A stretch of 64,000 nucleotides of DNA from JAAZPT01 sp034180455 (GTDB lineage Bacteria; Bacillota; Clostridia; Christensenellales; Aristaeellaceae): assembly GCA_034180455.1 (NCBI GenBank), contig JAXFOG010000032.1:89720-153719 (forward strand). Direction: 5' to 3'. Below are positions 14,582 through 24,087 of the stretch, one piece after another. The first letter of the stretch is position 1. Each line of letters opens with the position of its first letter. The notes below the pieces were generated by a model. The model did not search any database, had not been told where the DNA came from, and saw nothing but the letters and a program-made list of their open reading frames with translations. The position numbers and the translations under genes are program-made.

Positions 14582-17500
14582 TTATATACCTAGCATTGAG
14601 AACATATCCATTTGGGCCTTGTCTGGCAGATCACCAATGGCATTATTCTCTTTTAATATCTCAATGACCTTATCGCCGATTTTTGCTCGTTTTTTTAAAT
14701 CGTCTACACTATTAAAGCGTTCGCTTCTTGCTTCTGCTATGTTATTTGGAGCTATCTCACCAAGTCCTTTAAGTGCACTTAATGGAACTCGTATAGCACC
14801 ATCTTCAATAATGAATTTTGTAGCAGCGCTTTTATATATATCAGCTGGCAAAAATTTATATCCTCTGCTTTGCATTTCAAGAGCAATACGCATTACATAT
14901 AGGTCAGCTTTTTGAAGATCGCTAAGGTCGTTTCTTCTATCTAGCATATCTTTTACCTTTTCCCTAAGTATATGTGTATCAAGCATCATGCTTGAGCTGT
15001 CATAGGCCTTGCCACGTATGCTAAGATATGTGCAATAGTATGCTAATGGATAGTAGACCTTATAGTAAGCTATGCGAAGGGCACTTATAACATAGGCGCA
15101 GGCATGAGCTTTTGGAAACATATATTTTATTTTTTTGCAGCTATCTATAAACCACTCTGGAACATTGTGATTTCTCATTTCTTCTTCTGTAGAAGGGGTT
15201 AGGCCTCTTCCCTTACGCACTGCCTCCATTGTATCAAAGCTTAGCTTTTCGGGCATACCATATCTAAGTAGCGACTCCATGATATCATCTCTTGTACAAA
15301 CACATTCGTTAAGAGTGGCAGTACCATTCGCAATTAGCGTCTGTGCATTTCCAAGCCAAACATCTGTACCATGAGAAAGACCAGATATTCTTAGCAACTC
15401 ACTCATAGTATGAGGCTTTGTTTCAAGCAACATACCTTGCACGAAGTCTGTGCCAAACTCTGGAATACCAAGTGTACCAGTTTCGCAAAGTATATCCTTT
15501 GGACTTACGCCTAGCGCTTCCGTAGAATAAAATAAGGACAGCACTTTTTTATCATTTATAGGAATTTCCTTGCATAGAGTGTTGGTAACAAGCTCAAGAT
15601 CATGTAGCATAGTTGGATCATCATGTCCGAGTATATCAAGCTTTACCAGTATGTCATGCATTGAGCTAAAATCAAAGTGAGTAGTAATAGAGTCAGAACT
15701 CATATCGTTTGCTGGCTTTTGTATGGGAGTGAAGTTATATATACTGTATTCCTTTGGAAGCACAACCATACCACCAGGGTGTTGACCTGTGGTTTTTTTA
15801 ACTCCTACAAGTCCCGCAACAAGTCTATCTTTATAGGCTCTATTGGTGTGCATTCCCTTTAACTCAAGATATTTATTTACATAGCCATAGCAGTTTTTTT
15901 CTTGCAACGAAGATATTGTACCAGCTCTAAACACATAGCCTTTGCCAAACAATTCTTCCACATAGGCATGAGCCTTTGACTGATATTCACCACTAAAGTT
16001 AAGGTCGATATCTGGCACTTTGTCGCCTTTGAATCCAAGGAACACTTCAAATGGTATGTTATAGCCATCTTTTATCATAGGTTCATGACAAATAGGGCAG
16101 TCTTTATCTGGCAAGTCAATGCCAACCATATATTCCTTTGGAACATCAAACTCAGTATGCTTGCATTTTGCACATCTATAATGAGCAGGCAAAGGATTTA
16201 CTTCTGTGATTCCACACATAGTGGCTACAAAAGAAGAACCTACAGATCCTCTGCTACCTACCAAGTATCCATCAGAATTTGATTTTTTTACAAGTTTTTG
16301 AGCAATATTGTAAAGCGTAGCAAAGCCATATCCTAGTATGCTATTAAGCTCCTTATCTATACGCGCTTGAACTATTGGAGGCAGATCGTCTCCATACAAT
16401 TCCCTTGCACGTTTATATGTGTCATTGCTTATATTGTCCTTTGCATCAGGCCAGAAAGGCTGGAATGTTACAGCTTTTTCACCATCAGGATGAACAGGGT
16501 ACTGCCTTATATTATCTATGCTATCGCTAATTTTATTAGTATTTTCAACAACTACTTCATACGCTAGCTCTTTGCCAAGATAGGAGTGTGTATCAAGCAT
16601 ATCTTCAGTAGTGCGATAATACATGGGTGCTTGCTTGTCAAAGTCTTTTTTGCCTATCGTAGCAAATATCATAGCTCTATATATGCTATCTTCTGGATTT
16701 TTAAAATGAACATGACCAACAGACACAACAAGCTTATTTAGCTTTTTGCCAAGCAGAACAATTTTCTTATTTATATTTATTGCTTCTTCATTGTTTAGCA
16801 TTATCCCGCTGCGCACATATTCTTGTAAATGCTCGGGTGGCACAATCTCAAGATAATCATAAAAACTTGCAATCTCCTCAAGCTTGCTATCATCTGTGCC
16901 TACAAATAACGCTTGATATAGTTCTCCTTCTGGTGTACCCGATCCTAATAAAAGGCCCTCTCTGTGGTCGCTTATCTCAAAACGAGGCACCCTCATATTA
17001 CGACTAAAATATTTTATGTGGCCTTGTGAAACAAGGTAATATAGATTTTCCAATCCTTTTTGTTTTTGAACAAGCACATCAATATTTCTAGATCTGCCAT
17101 AGCTTGATCTCTTTAAATGCTCATTTATTTCAAAAAGCGTATTTTTACCATCAGAAGCCACAGTTTTTAACATTATACCAAGGCATTGTGCTGTTGCACC
17201 CGCATCATGCACAGCTCTGTGAGCATTTTTTAAGCTGACACCTAAATGCTTGCACAACGATCCAAGACGGAAAGATTTGAGCTCTGGATAAAGACTTCTT
17301 GCTAAAATAAGTGTATCAATTACTGGGCAAGAAAATTTTACATTCATTCTCTTTAGCTCGCTCTGTAGTATTCCATAGTCAAACGAAGCGTTGTGAGCAG
17401 CTATTGCACTATCACCAATAAACTCAAGTAGCTTTGCCGTAGCCTCGGCAGGACTTGGCATACCTTTTAGCATTGAATCATCAATTCCAGTAAGCTGTGA

Positions 17501-18961
17501 AACCTCGGGACTTAGTGCTCTATCGGGATTTACAAGCTGGCTAAATGATTCTGTAATGCTTCCATTTTCAAGACGTACTGCGCCTATCTCTATAATTCTG
17601 TCATTTAGAATATTAAGACCTGTTGTTTCAAAGTCAAGCACAACTATGCTATTGCTTGCATCTCTATTATCAGGATTTGAAATAGGAGCTTCCCAATCGC
17701 ACATGTATAATTCGCATCCGGGAATAAGTTTTATATTTTGCTTTTTTGAAGTAGCAAAGGCCTCAGGGTACGCTTGTACCACGCCATAATCGGTAATAGC
17801 TATTGCCTTATGACCAAGCTGAGCAGCATACTCAATCATATCCTTTGCTGAATTTGTTGCGGCGAGCGCACTCATTTGAGTATGGCAGTTTAACTCTACT
17901 CTTTTTACGGGTGCATTATCTTCAACAAGCTCTACTGGCAATTGAGCCATGGATCTTACAATTACACAAGTATCATTAAGAAAACTATCGTATGTGCAAT
18001 TACCATTTATAAGCAACCTAGTTCCAGCCTTTATGCTGTTTGCAGTATTTTCAAGAGCTTCTTTAGAATTCTTTTTTGCCTGTTCTATATTAAAGCTTCC
18101 ATCTGGATTTTTGTTGTTTCTTCTTGGATTAAAAAAACATTTACAATATACGCTGCCTTTTTCATCAGATAGCGTGAATGTTAGTATTACACTATTTTTT
18201 GATATTACATTTGGATTGCTTACAGTTCCAGAAATATTTATGATACCAGTTTCGTTTGTGCATAGGCTTATTGGAGAAACTACTCCATCTATCTTGCTAC
18301 CATATAGTAGAGTTTGACCTGGGACATATTCTTTTTTTACTCGCTTTGGCTTCTGTGGTTTAACTGGTTCTGGCTCTTTAGAAGATTGCTCAGCGGCTAC
18401 TTCTGCATTGGCTTTTTCAAGCTCTGCATCCAGATTGTCTATACCACGCAATTCATGCATTTTCTTTAGCCATTCTTCTCTTTCGCCTGCAACCATAAGC
18501 TCCACCGGTAGCTTTATTGTAAAAATATCATATACGGCTTGTGAAATCTTGCTTTCAAAATCCTGTGATTTATAAAAGCTCACAGCGTATTCATCGGGGC
18601 ATGTGAGCACTATTTTGTTGTTTATTAACTCCCATGCTGTGTTTTTAAGCCAAGCACGAGTAGCATTATTGCTACGCATCAAGAAACGCTCTAAAACGTC
18701 TTGATAGCTTCCTATATCTCTTAAAAAATCATCTTTCAATGCCGGCGAGGCGATTCTAATAGCAACATGTATATTAGGATAAATATCTTGTATTATTTTT
18801 TTAATTCTTAGAAACTCTGCTTCTGCTACAAGTATAGGACTTTCAAACTTAAAAACTGCCTTGTTTGCACCTTTTGAAAACAAGACTTTCTTTAATTCAA
18901 GTTTTCCTGATAGATTCGGTAGTTTTTCTTCTATGGAGTCAATAATAATGTTTTTGCTCAT
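14582..18961 (-). CDS. polC: DNA polymerase III alpha subunit, Gram-positive PolC type
   Basis: The 1,459-residue replicase has the PolC order: N-terminal domain, OB fold (about 235-345), split PHP domain, inserted DEDDh 3'-5' exonuclease with DFETTG (443-448), HNASFDYGIL and HRAVHDAG, a four-cysteine zinc site (YRCAKCKH..CPICHE), and the catalytic PDIDLNFSGEYQ. The PHP part is degenerate: the HxH motif reads N358-C-H360 and the TDH motif reads D391-Y392, so metal ligands are missing. The ATG at 18959-18961 overlaps the ispG stop (TGATG), with GGAAAG upstream; an in-frame TTG precedes it. It is the fourth gene of dxr-rseP-ispG-polC. Confidence 0.96.
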   Translation of the reverse strand: MSKNIIIDSIEEKLPNLSGKLELKKVLFSKGANKAVFKFESPILVAEAEFLRIKKIIQDIYPNIHVAIRIASPALKDDFLRDIGSYQDVLERFLMRSNNATRAWLKNTAWELINNKIVLTCPDEYAVSFYKSQDFESKISQAVYDIFTIKLPVELMVAGEREEWLKKMHELRGIDNLDAELEKANAEVAAEQSSKEPEPVKPQKPKRVKKEYVPGQTLLYGSKIDGVVSPISLCTNETGIINISGTVSNPNVISKNSVILTFTLSDEKGSVYCKCFFNPRRNNKNPDGSFNIEQAKKNSKEALENTANSIKAGTRLLINGNCTYDSFLNDTCVIVRSMAQLPVELVEDNAPVKRVELNCHTQMSALAATNSAKDMIEYAAQLGHKAIAITDYGVVQAYPEAFATSKKQNIKLIPGCELYMCDWEAPISNPDNRDASNSIVVLDFETTGLNILNDRIIEIGAVRLENGSITESFSQLVNPDRALSPEVSQLTGIDDSMLKGMPSPAEATAKLLEFIGDSAIAAHNASFDYGILQSELKRMNVKFSCPVIDTLILARSLYPELKSFRLGSLCKHLGVSLKNAHRAVHDAGATAQCLGIMLKTVASDGKNTLFEINEHLKRSSYGRSRNIDVLVQKQKGLENLYYLVSQGHIKYFSRNMRVPRFEISDHREGLLLGSGTPEGELYQALFVGTDDSKLEEIASFYDYLEIVPPEHLQEYVRSGIMLNNEEAININKKIVLLGKKLNKLVVSVGHVHFKNPEDSIYRAMIFATIGKKDFDKQAPMYYRTTEDMLDTHSYLGKELAYEVVVENTNKISDSIDNIRQYPVHPDGEKAVTFQPFWPDAKDNISNDTYKRARELYGDDLPPIVQARIDKELNSILGYGFATLYNIAQKLVKKSNSDGYLVGSRGSVGSSFVATMCGITEVNPLPAHYRCAKCKHTEFDVPKEYMVGIDLPDKDCPICHEPMIKDGYNIPFEVFLGFKGDKVPDIDLNFSGEYQSKAHAYVEELFGKGYVFRAGTISSLQEKNCYGYVNKYLELKGMHTNRAYKDRLVAGLVGVKKTTGQHPGGMVVLPKEYSIYNFTPIQKPANDMSSDSITTHFDFSSMHDILVKLDILGHDDPTMLHDLELVTNTLCKEIPINDKKVLSLFYSTEALGVSPKDILCETGTLGIPEFGTDFVQGMLLETKPHTMSELLRISGLSHGTDVWLGNAQTLIANGTATLNECVCTRDDIMESLLRYGMPEKLSFDTMEAVRKGRGLTPSTEEEMRNHNVPEWFIDSCKKIKYMFPKAHACAYVISALRIAYYKVYYPLAYYCTYLSIRGKAYDSSSMMLDTHILREKVKDMLDRRNDLSDLQKADLYVMRIALEMQSRGYKFLPADIYKSAATKFIIEDGAIRVPLSALKGLGEIAPNNIAEARSERFNSVDDLKKRAKIGDKVIEILKENNAIGDLPDKAQMDMFSMLGI

Positions 18962-20019
18962 CAATTACTTTCCTTTTCTACGAGCAAGAGCCTTATCTCC
19001 TTTATTAGTTCTTCAGCTATATTACCTGTGATTTTTCTTACTGGTAGGCCTTTTTTAAAAAGAACTGCATTATCTGTTCCACCTCCAGCTATGCCTATAT
19101 CAGCTTCTTTAGCTTCTCCTGGACCATTTACTACACAGCCCATTACTGCAACTTTTATAGGTGACTTTACATCCTTTAAGGCTTCTTTTACTTGCTTTGC
19201 AATCTGCTCAAGATTTATTTTTGTTCTGCCACATGTGGGGCAAGCTATAATATCAACACCTTCATTCATCAATCCACAAGCTTTAAGTATGCTTTTTGCA
19301 GCATAGACTTCTGGTATAGGATCGCCAGCAAGGCTTACACGCATGGTATTGCCTATACCTTCCATAAGCAGCGTACCCAAACCAACTGCGCTTTTTACTA
19401 TGCCGTCTTCAGGAAGTCCTGCTTCGGTTACACCTATGTGTAGTGGATAATCGCAACGTTTGGAAGCGAGTCTGTAAGCTTCTACTGTAAGTGGAACAGA
19501 ACTTGCTTTCATAGACAGAACAATATTGTAAAAGTGCATATTTTCTAATATTTTGGCATGGTTAAGTGCACTTTCTACGAGTGCCTCTGCGCATACTTCG
19601 CCGTATTTTGATAATATTTCTTTTTCCAGAGAGCCACTATTTACGCCTATGCGTATGGGAACATTATGCATTTTTGCACAGTCGCATAGCAACTCAACAT
19701 TTTTTTGTGATCCAATATTGCCTGGATTAAAGCGTAGCTTATCTACTCCATGCTCAATAGCTGCAATTGCAAGCCTATAATCAAAGTGTATATCAGCAAC
19801 AATAGGGCAAGGTTTATTTGGAATTATTGTATCAAGAGCTTTTACACAAGCTTTATCAAATACTGATATGCGCACAATGTCACAGCCTGCAGATTTTAAA
19901 GCTCTTATCTGAGATAATGTGGCGATAGGATCACGCGAATCGGTATTGCACATTGATTGTATTGCAATGGGATTGCCGGATCCTATTTTTATACCACCTA
20001 TGTTTACTTCTTTAGTCAT
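18961..20019 (-). CDS. ispG: 4-Hydroxy-3-methylbut-2-enyl diphosphate synthase (flavodoxin)
   Basis: The 352-residue GcpE/IspG performs the reductive ring opening of methylerythritol cyclodiphosphate in the MEP pathway. The TIM-barrel start IGGIKIGSGNPIAIQSMCNTDSRD and the C-terminal iron-sulfur ligands IACPTCGRTKIN and MGCVVNGPGEA, three cysteines for a [4Fe-4S] cluster plus Glu, are present. This is the short bacterial form without the plant insertion. It starts two bases after the rseP stop and overlaps polC by one base. Other MEP genes in the window are dxr (same operon) and the ispDF fusion at 37,414. Confidence 0.97.
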   Translation of the reverse strand: MTKEVNIGGIKIGSGNPIAIQSMCNTDSRDPIATLSQIRALKSAGCDIVRISVFDKACVKALDTIIPNKPCPIVADIHFDYRLAIAAIEHGVDKLRFNPGNIGSQKNVELLCDCAKMHNVPIRIGVNSGSLEKEILSKYGEVCAEALVESALNHAKILENMHFYNIVLSMKASSVPLTVEAYRLASKRCDYPLHIGVTEAGLPEDGIVKSAVGLGTLLMEGIGNTMRVSLAGDPIPEVYAAKSILKACGLMNEGVDIIACPTCGRTKINLEQIAKQVKEALKDVKSPIKVAVMGCVVNGPGEAKEADIGIAGGGTDNAVLFKKGLPVRKITGNIAEELIKEIRLLLVEKESN

Positions 20020-20021
20020 AA

Positions 20022-21098
20022 CTATTTAAAAATATTTGCTATATCTCTATATGTTAGGAATATCATTAACGAAAATAGTAATATGTACCCAGCAGTATGA
20101 ATATAAGCCTCTACCTTTTGGTTTACTGGCTTTCCACGTACTGCTTCAATAAGCATAAATATTAGCCTTGCTCCGTCAAGACCTGGTATTGGCAAAAGGT
20201 TTACTAAACCTAGGTTGATGGAAATTATAATTGCTAAATTAAGTACAGCTGCAAGGCCACCTATCTGCGTAAGCTGGCTAACCTGCTGTATTACACCAAC
20301 GGGGCCTGTGGTGCTTTCAAAGCCTTCACCCGTTGTAAATAGCTTTCCAAGAGCTCTTACAATAATTTTGGAAGAATCTTCACAGTATCTCCATGCTTCG
20401 GGGAAAACATCTGATGCAGATCTAGAACGTATTATTCCTACATTAACTCCGATCAGGTATCTGTTATCAGATGCAGAATATTTTGGCATGCAAGATATAT
20501 TAAGTTCTTTTCCATCTCTTTCTACTAAAAAGTTAAGCTCAGTATCAGGCTTTGCGACCTTTGCAATTAGCTTTGTAACTGCATCAGCCTCACCAGTACC
20601 AATACTTTCACCATTTATGCTTATAAATTTATCACCAATTTCAAATCCTGCTATCTCTGCAGGAGAGCCACTCTGAATATTTTCTACTTTTAGTCCTTCA
20701 ATTTTGCTTCCGTATGCAAACATAAAAATTATTGCGATTACAAATGCAAATATTAGATTCATAAGTGGGCCAGATATTACTGTAAATATACGTTTCCATA
20801 CACTATGACCATAATAATAGCGTGGATCATCAGGAGATATACTGTCCTCACTCTTGTTGTCGCCATCGCTTGCAAGCTCACCATAATACATGCAATAGCC
20901 GCCAAGGGGTATTGCAGAAATCTTAAACTCAGTATCATGCTTTTTGCTTTTCCATGAAACTAGCTTAGGACCAAAACCAATGCTGAACTCCTTTACAGGT
21001 ATTCCACACATTCTTGCTGAAATAAAGTGTCCATATTCATGCACCATTATCAGTATGCCTAGCATAAGTATAGCTACTAATATAAACAGTATGCTCAT
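20022..21098 (-). CDS. rseP: Site-2 zinc metalloprotease RseP
   Basis: The 358-residue intramembrane protease has the HEYGH zinc motif in its first helix (about residue 21), one PDZ domain (about 130-200: SGSPAEIAGFEIGDKFISINGE), and the second active-site motif NLLPIPGLDGARLIF, where the zinc-binding Asp sits. Such enzymes cleave membrane-bound anti-sigma factors and leftover signal peptides. Only one PDZ domain is present, as in B. subtilis RasP. The ATG overlaps the dxr stop by four bases, and GGAGGAAATT lies upstream inside dxr. Confidence 0.96.
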   Translation of the reverse strand: MSILFILVAILMLGILIMVHEYGHFISARMCGIPVKEFSIGFGPKLVSWKSKKHDTEFKISAIPLGGYCMYYGELASDGDNKSEDSISPDDPRYYYGHSVWKRIFTVISGPLMNLIFAFVIAIIFMFAYGSKIEGLKVENIQSGSPAEIAGFEIGDKFISINGESIGTGEADAVTKLIAKVAKPDTELNFLVERDGKELNISCMPKYSASDNRYLIGVNVGIIRSRSASDVFPEAWRYCEDSSKIIVRALGKLFTTGEGFESTTGPVGVIQQVSQLTQIGGLAAVLNLAIIISINLGLVNLLPIPGLDGARLIFMLIEAVRGKPVNQKVEAYIHTAGYILLFSLMIFLTYRDIANIFK

Positions 21099-22303
21099 AT
21101 AATTTCCTCCAAAAATTCTTTTGCAATTTGTCTTGCTCTATTGTCTGCATATAATGCATCCTCATAACTGTATGCATATAGCTTTTCAATATTGTTTAGT
21201 GTATGGTCTACACAATCATAAATATTTCCAAAATGAATTCTATCATTTAAAAAATAACTTACTGCTACTTCATTAGCAGCGTTAAGCACTATGCAGCTTG
21301 CATCGTGATTCCTTAAGGATTCACGTGCCAGGTCAAGAGCCTTAAATACATCTTTACGAGGCTCTTCAAAGTTTAGCTTACTAAGTATTGGATATTCTAT
21401 ATCACTTTCTATTCTTTTAGGATAGCTTAGCGAGTATTGAATAGGCAACTTCATGCTTGGCACTCCCAATTGAGCAATAATAGACTTATCCTTAAAGCCT
21501 ACCATTGAATGAACAACGCTTTCAGGATGTATAAGCACTTCTATTTTATCCTCAGGAACTCCAAAAAGATAGCTAGCCTCTATTATCTCAAGTGCTTTAT
21601 TAAATAATGTAGCCGAATCTATGCTTATCTTTGCTCCCATATTCCAGTTTGGATGCTTTAAAGCTTGCTGCTTTGTTGCGCTTTTTATATCTTCGCTGCT
21701 CCACGTTCTAAAGGGGCCTCCAGAGCATGTAAGAAAAATTTTATCAATAGGGTTTTGAGAACTAGTGTTCATACATTGAAATATAGCACTATGTTCGCTA
21801 TCTATTGGTAGTATTCTGTTTAATGGTGAGGGAAGATCTATCCCATCAGCATATGTAGCATTTGGCACATTGCAGCTATTTTTATTTGATTCAATTGCTG
21901 TTTTTTTGCAAGTTTCAATAACTATGTTGCCACCTGCAACCAATGCCTCTTTATTTGCAAGCAGCACTCTTTTGCCACGATTTAAAGCCTTTAACACATA
22001 CTTGAGGCCAATCATACCTACAAGCGCAATTACTGCATAATCATAGTCACAATTGTCTACTATCTCATCCAAGCCTTGCTCACCAAATAGTATACTGGTA
22101 TCTTTTAAATTATAATCTAATTTATCATACCCACTAAGTACAGCAAATTTTGGCGAAAACTCTTCTATTTGTTGTAAAAATAAATCTTTATTTTTATGAG
22201 CGCTTATTGCTACTATCTCAAACTCAGATTTGTGCAGACGAATTACATCTAATGTTTGAACTCCTATTGAGCCTGTGCTTCCTAAAATTATTACTTTTTT
22301 TAT
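21095..22303 (-). CDS. dxr: 1-Deoxy-D-xylulose 5-phosphate reductoisomerase, probable AUA start
   Basis: Dxr makes MEP from DXP with NADPH. In this frame the translation runs VIILGSTGSIGVQTLDVI (NADPH loop), later ANKEALVAGG, LTCSGGPFRTW, HPNWNMGAKISIDSATLFNKALEIIEA and HPESVVHSMV, the full catalytic set. The frame is open only from just downstream of a stop near 22,325, and no ATG, GTG or TTG occurs before the NADPH loop; the first canonical start (TTG at 22,072) would delete 77 residues of the Rossmann fold. AGGAG at 22,312-22,316 lies eight bases before ATA AAA AAA GTA, giving 402 residues and the family-like N-terminus M-K-K-V-I. An ATG nearer the Shine-Dalgarno (22,309-22,311) runs into a stop after two codons. 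A sequencing or assembly error is the alternative. Confidence 0.93.
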   Translation of the reverse strand: MKKVIILGSTGSIGVQTLDVIRLHKSEFEIVAISAHKNKDLFLQQIEEFSPKFAVLSGYDKLDYNLKDTSILFGEQGLDEIVDNCDYDYAVIALVGMIGLKYVLKALNRGKRVLLANKEALVAGGNIVIETCKKTAIESNKNSCNVPNATYADGIDLPSPLNRILPIDSEHSAIFQCMNTSSQNPIDKIFLTCSGGPFRTWSSEDIKSATKQQALKHPNWNMGAKISIDSATLFNKALEIIEASYLFGVPEDKIEVLIHPESVVHSMVGFKDKSIIAQLGVPSMKLPIQYSLSYPKRIESDIEYPILSKLNFEEPRKDVFKALDLARESLRNHDASCIVLNAANEVAVSYFLNDRIHFGNIYDCVDHTLNNIEKLYAYSYEDALYADNRARQIAKEFLEEII

Positions 22304-22384
22304 AAGCTCATCTCCTAAATTTTATCAGAATAATTATATCATAAAACAAGTTAGATTTCATTTATACCTTTTAAGTTTACATTC

Positions 22385-22412
22385 TTGTTTGTTTTTTATA
22401 TCTCATTATAAT
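22385..22412 (+). promoter_or_regulatory. Promoter of the GH13 operon
   Basis: TTGTTT (22,385-22,390) and TATAAT (22,407-22,412) are 16 bases apart in the divergent space between dxr and the alpha-glucosidase gene. Further AT repeats follow the -10. No obvious sugar-regulator palindrome or CRE site is visible. Confidence 0.55.
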
Positions 22413-22449
22413 ATAATATAAATGCTAAAATAAAAATATGGAGGACAGT

Positions 22450-24087
22450 ATGGATTTTAAGAAAATGGTGGTATATCAGATTTATCCACGCAGCTTTATG
22501 GATAGCAACAATGATGGAATTGGCGATCTGCAAGGCATTATAGAAAAACTTGATTATCTTAAATACTTGGGCATAGATGTAATATGGCTAAGCCCTGTGT
22601 ACAAATCCCCCGACTATGATAATGGATACGATATTAGTAACTACTATGATATATCAGAAAAATTTGGCAATCTAGATATTTTTAAAAAATTATTATCCGC
22701 GGCACACTCAAGGGACATCAAAATAATGATGGACCTGGTAGTAAATCATACTTCCGATCAGAATAAGTGGTTTATAGAAAGTAGATCATCAAAAGACAAC
22801 CCAAAGAGAGATTTCTATATTTGGAGAGATGGATTTAATGGTGGAAGGCCTACAAAGCAATATGGTTTCTTTATGGAACCTGTTTGGACTTATGATGAGA
22901 AAACAGAGCAATATTATTTCCATAATTTTGCAGTACAACAACCAGAACTAAACTGGGAAAATGCAGAGCTAAGACATGAAATATACAAGATGATGAACTA
23001 TTGGCTAGATATGGGAATAGATGGCTTTAGAATGGACGTAATAAATCTTATTAGTAAGCCTGAAGCTGCCCTAAGAAGCGATGGTGGAGAGGGCGCAAAT
23101 ACCGAGAATGGTCCTAAGGTACATGAGTATTTGAAAGAAATGAACAAAAATACTCTTGCACATTACGATACAATAACAGTAGGCGAAACACCTGGTGTAA
23201 GTACTGAAGATGCCTGCAAATATGCAAATAAAGATGGTAGCGAGCTAAATATGGTATTCCAGTTTGAGCTTGTTAGTAGTGAGGACAATCGCCCAGTAAG
23301 TAAGTGGCATACAGACAAAGTAAAACTTGAAAACTTTAAAAAAATTACAGATAAGTGGCAACAAGGCTTGTATAATAAGGCTTGGAACAGCCTGTATCTA
23401 AGCAATCACGACCAGCCACGTCAGGTATCTCGCTTTGGTAATACTGATAATAAAACATACTGGGAAAAGAGCGCTAAGATGCTTGCTACAATAATGCATA
23501 TGCAGCAGGGTACTCCCTATATATATCAGGGTGAAGAAATTGGTATGACAAACTATAAGATCAACACATTGGATGATTGTAGGGACTATGAGATATTTTC
23601 TTCATATAAAGATCTTGTAGAAGATAAAAAACTACTTACGCATGACGAAATGATGGCTGCACTTAATGAACGTTGTCGTGATCACGCCAGAACTCCAGTT
23701 CAGTGGGATACAAGCAAAAACGCTGGATTCAGCAAGGCTGAACCATGGATACCCGTAAATAAAAACTATGATAAAATAAATGTTGCAAGCCAGATAGACG
23801 ATCCTGACTCAATACTGAATTGTTATAGAAAGCTTATAGCTTTACGTAAAAATGTAGATTGCATAACAGACGGTAAGTTTGAGCTTTTGCTTGCAGATGA
23901 TCCTAATATATTTGCATATACCAGAACAAATTCTGATACAAAGCTTACAATACTTGCAAATTATACCGATAAAGAACTTGATATGCCATTTGCTATGAAA
24001 GGCGAAAAACTTATATCAAACTATAATGATAGCTCCGACAAGCTAAGAGCTTACGAAGCTATGGTGTATATGGAGAAGTTAAATTGA
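22450..24087 (+). CDS. GH13 alpha-glucosidase, oligo-1,6-glucosidase-like
   Basis: The 545-residue cytosolic enzyme has the GH13_31 pattern: VVYQIYPRSFMDSNNDGIGDLQGI, DLVVNHTSDQ, GIDGFRMDVINLI with the nucleophile Asp, TVGETPGV with the acid/base Glu, and LSNHDQPRQVSRFG with the third Asp. Val directly after the nucleophile is the residue linked to alpha-1,6 preference (isomaltase, dextran glucosidase) rather than maltase, so isomalto-oligosaccharides or panose are likely substrates. The start at 22,450 is five bases after GGAGG; an ATG at 22,438 overlaps it. It overlaps the aldose epimerase gene by four bases. Confidence 0.93.
   Translation: MDFKKMVVYQIYPRSFMDSNNDGIGDLQGIIEKLDYLKYLGIDVIWLSPVYKSPDYDNGYDISNYYDISEKFGNLDIFKKLLSAAHSRDIKIMMDLVVNHTSDQNKWFIESRSSKDNPKRDFYIWRDGFNGGRPTKQYGFFMEPVWTYDEKTEQYYFHNFAVQQPELNWENAELRHEIYKMMNYWLDMGIDGFRMDVINLISKPEAALRSDGGEGANTENGPKVHEYLKEMNKNTLAHYDTITVGETPGVSTEDACKYANKDGSELNMVFQFELVSSEDNRPVSKWHTDKVKLENFKKITDKWQQGLYNKAWNSLYLSNHDQPRQVSRFGNTDNKTYWEKSAKMLATIMHMQQGTPYIYQGEEIGMTNYKINTLDDCRDYEIFSSYKDLVEDKKLLTHDEMMAALNERCRDHARTPVQWDTSKNAGFSKAEPWIPVNKNYDKINVASQIDDPDSILNCYRKLIALRKNVDCITDGKFELLLADDPNIFAYTRTNSDTKLTILANYTDKELDMPFAMKGEKLISNYNDSSDKLRAYEAMVYMEKLN

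Noticed and set aside
17949..18317. A 122-codon plus-strand open frame inside polC
   Set aside because: It is antisense to the conserved N-terminal region of polC and has no ribosome site.
22298..22311. The ATG at 22,309-22,311 as dxr start with a programmed frameshift
   Set aside because: It runs ATG AGC TTA TAA, stopping after three codons. Reaching the Dxr frame would need a -1 shift at TTA TAA, which is not a slippery heptamer, and the A-run follows the stop. AUA initiation is simpler.
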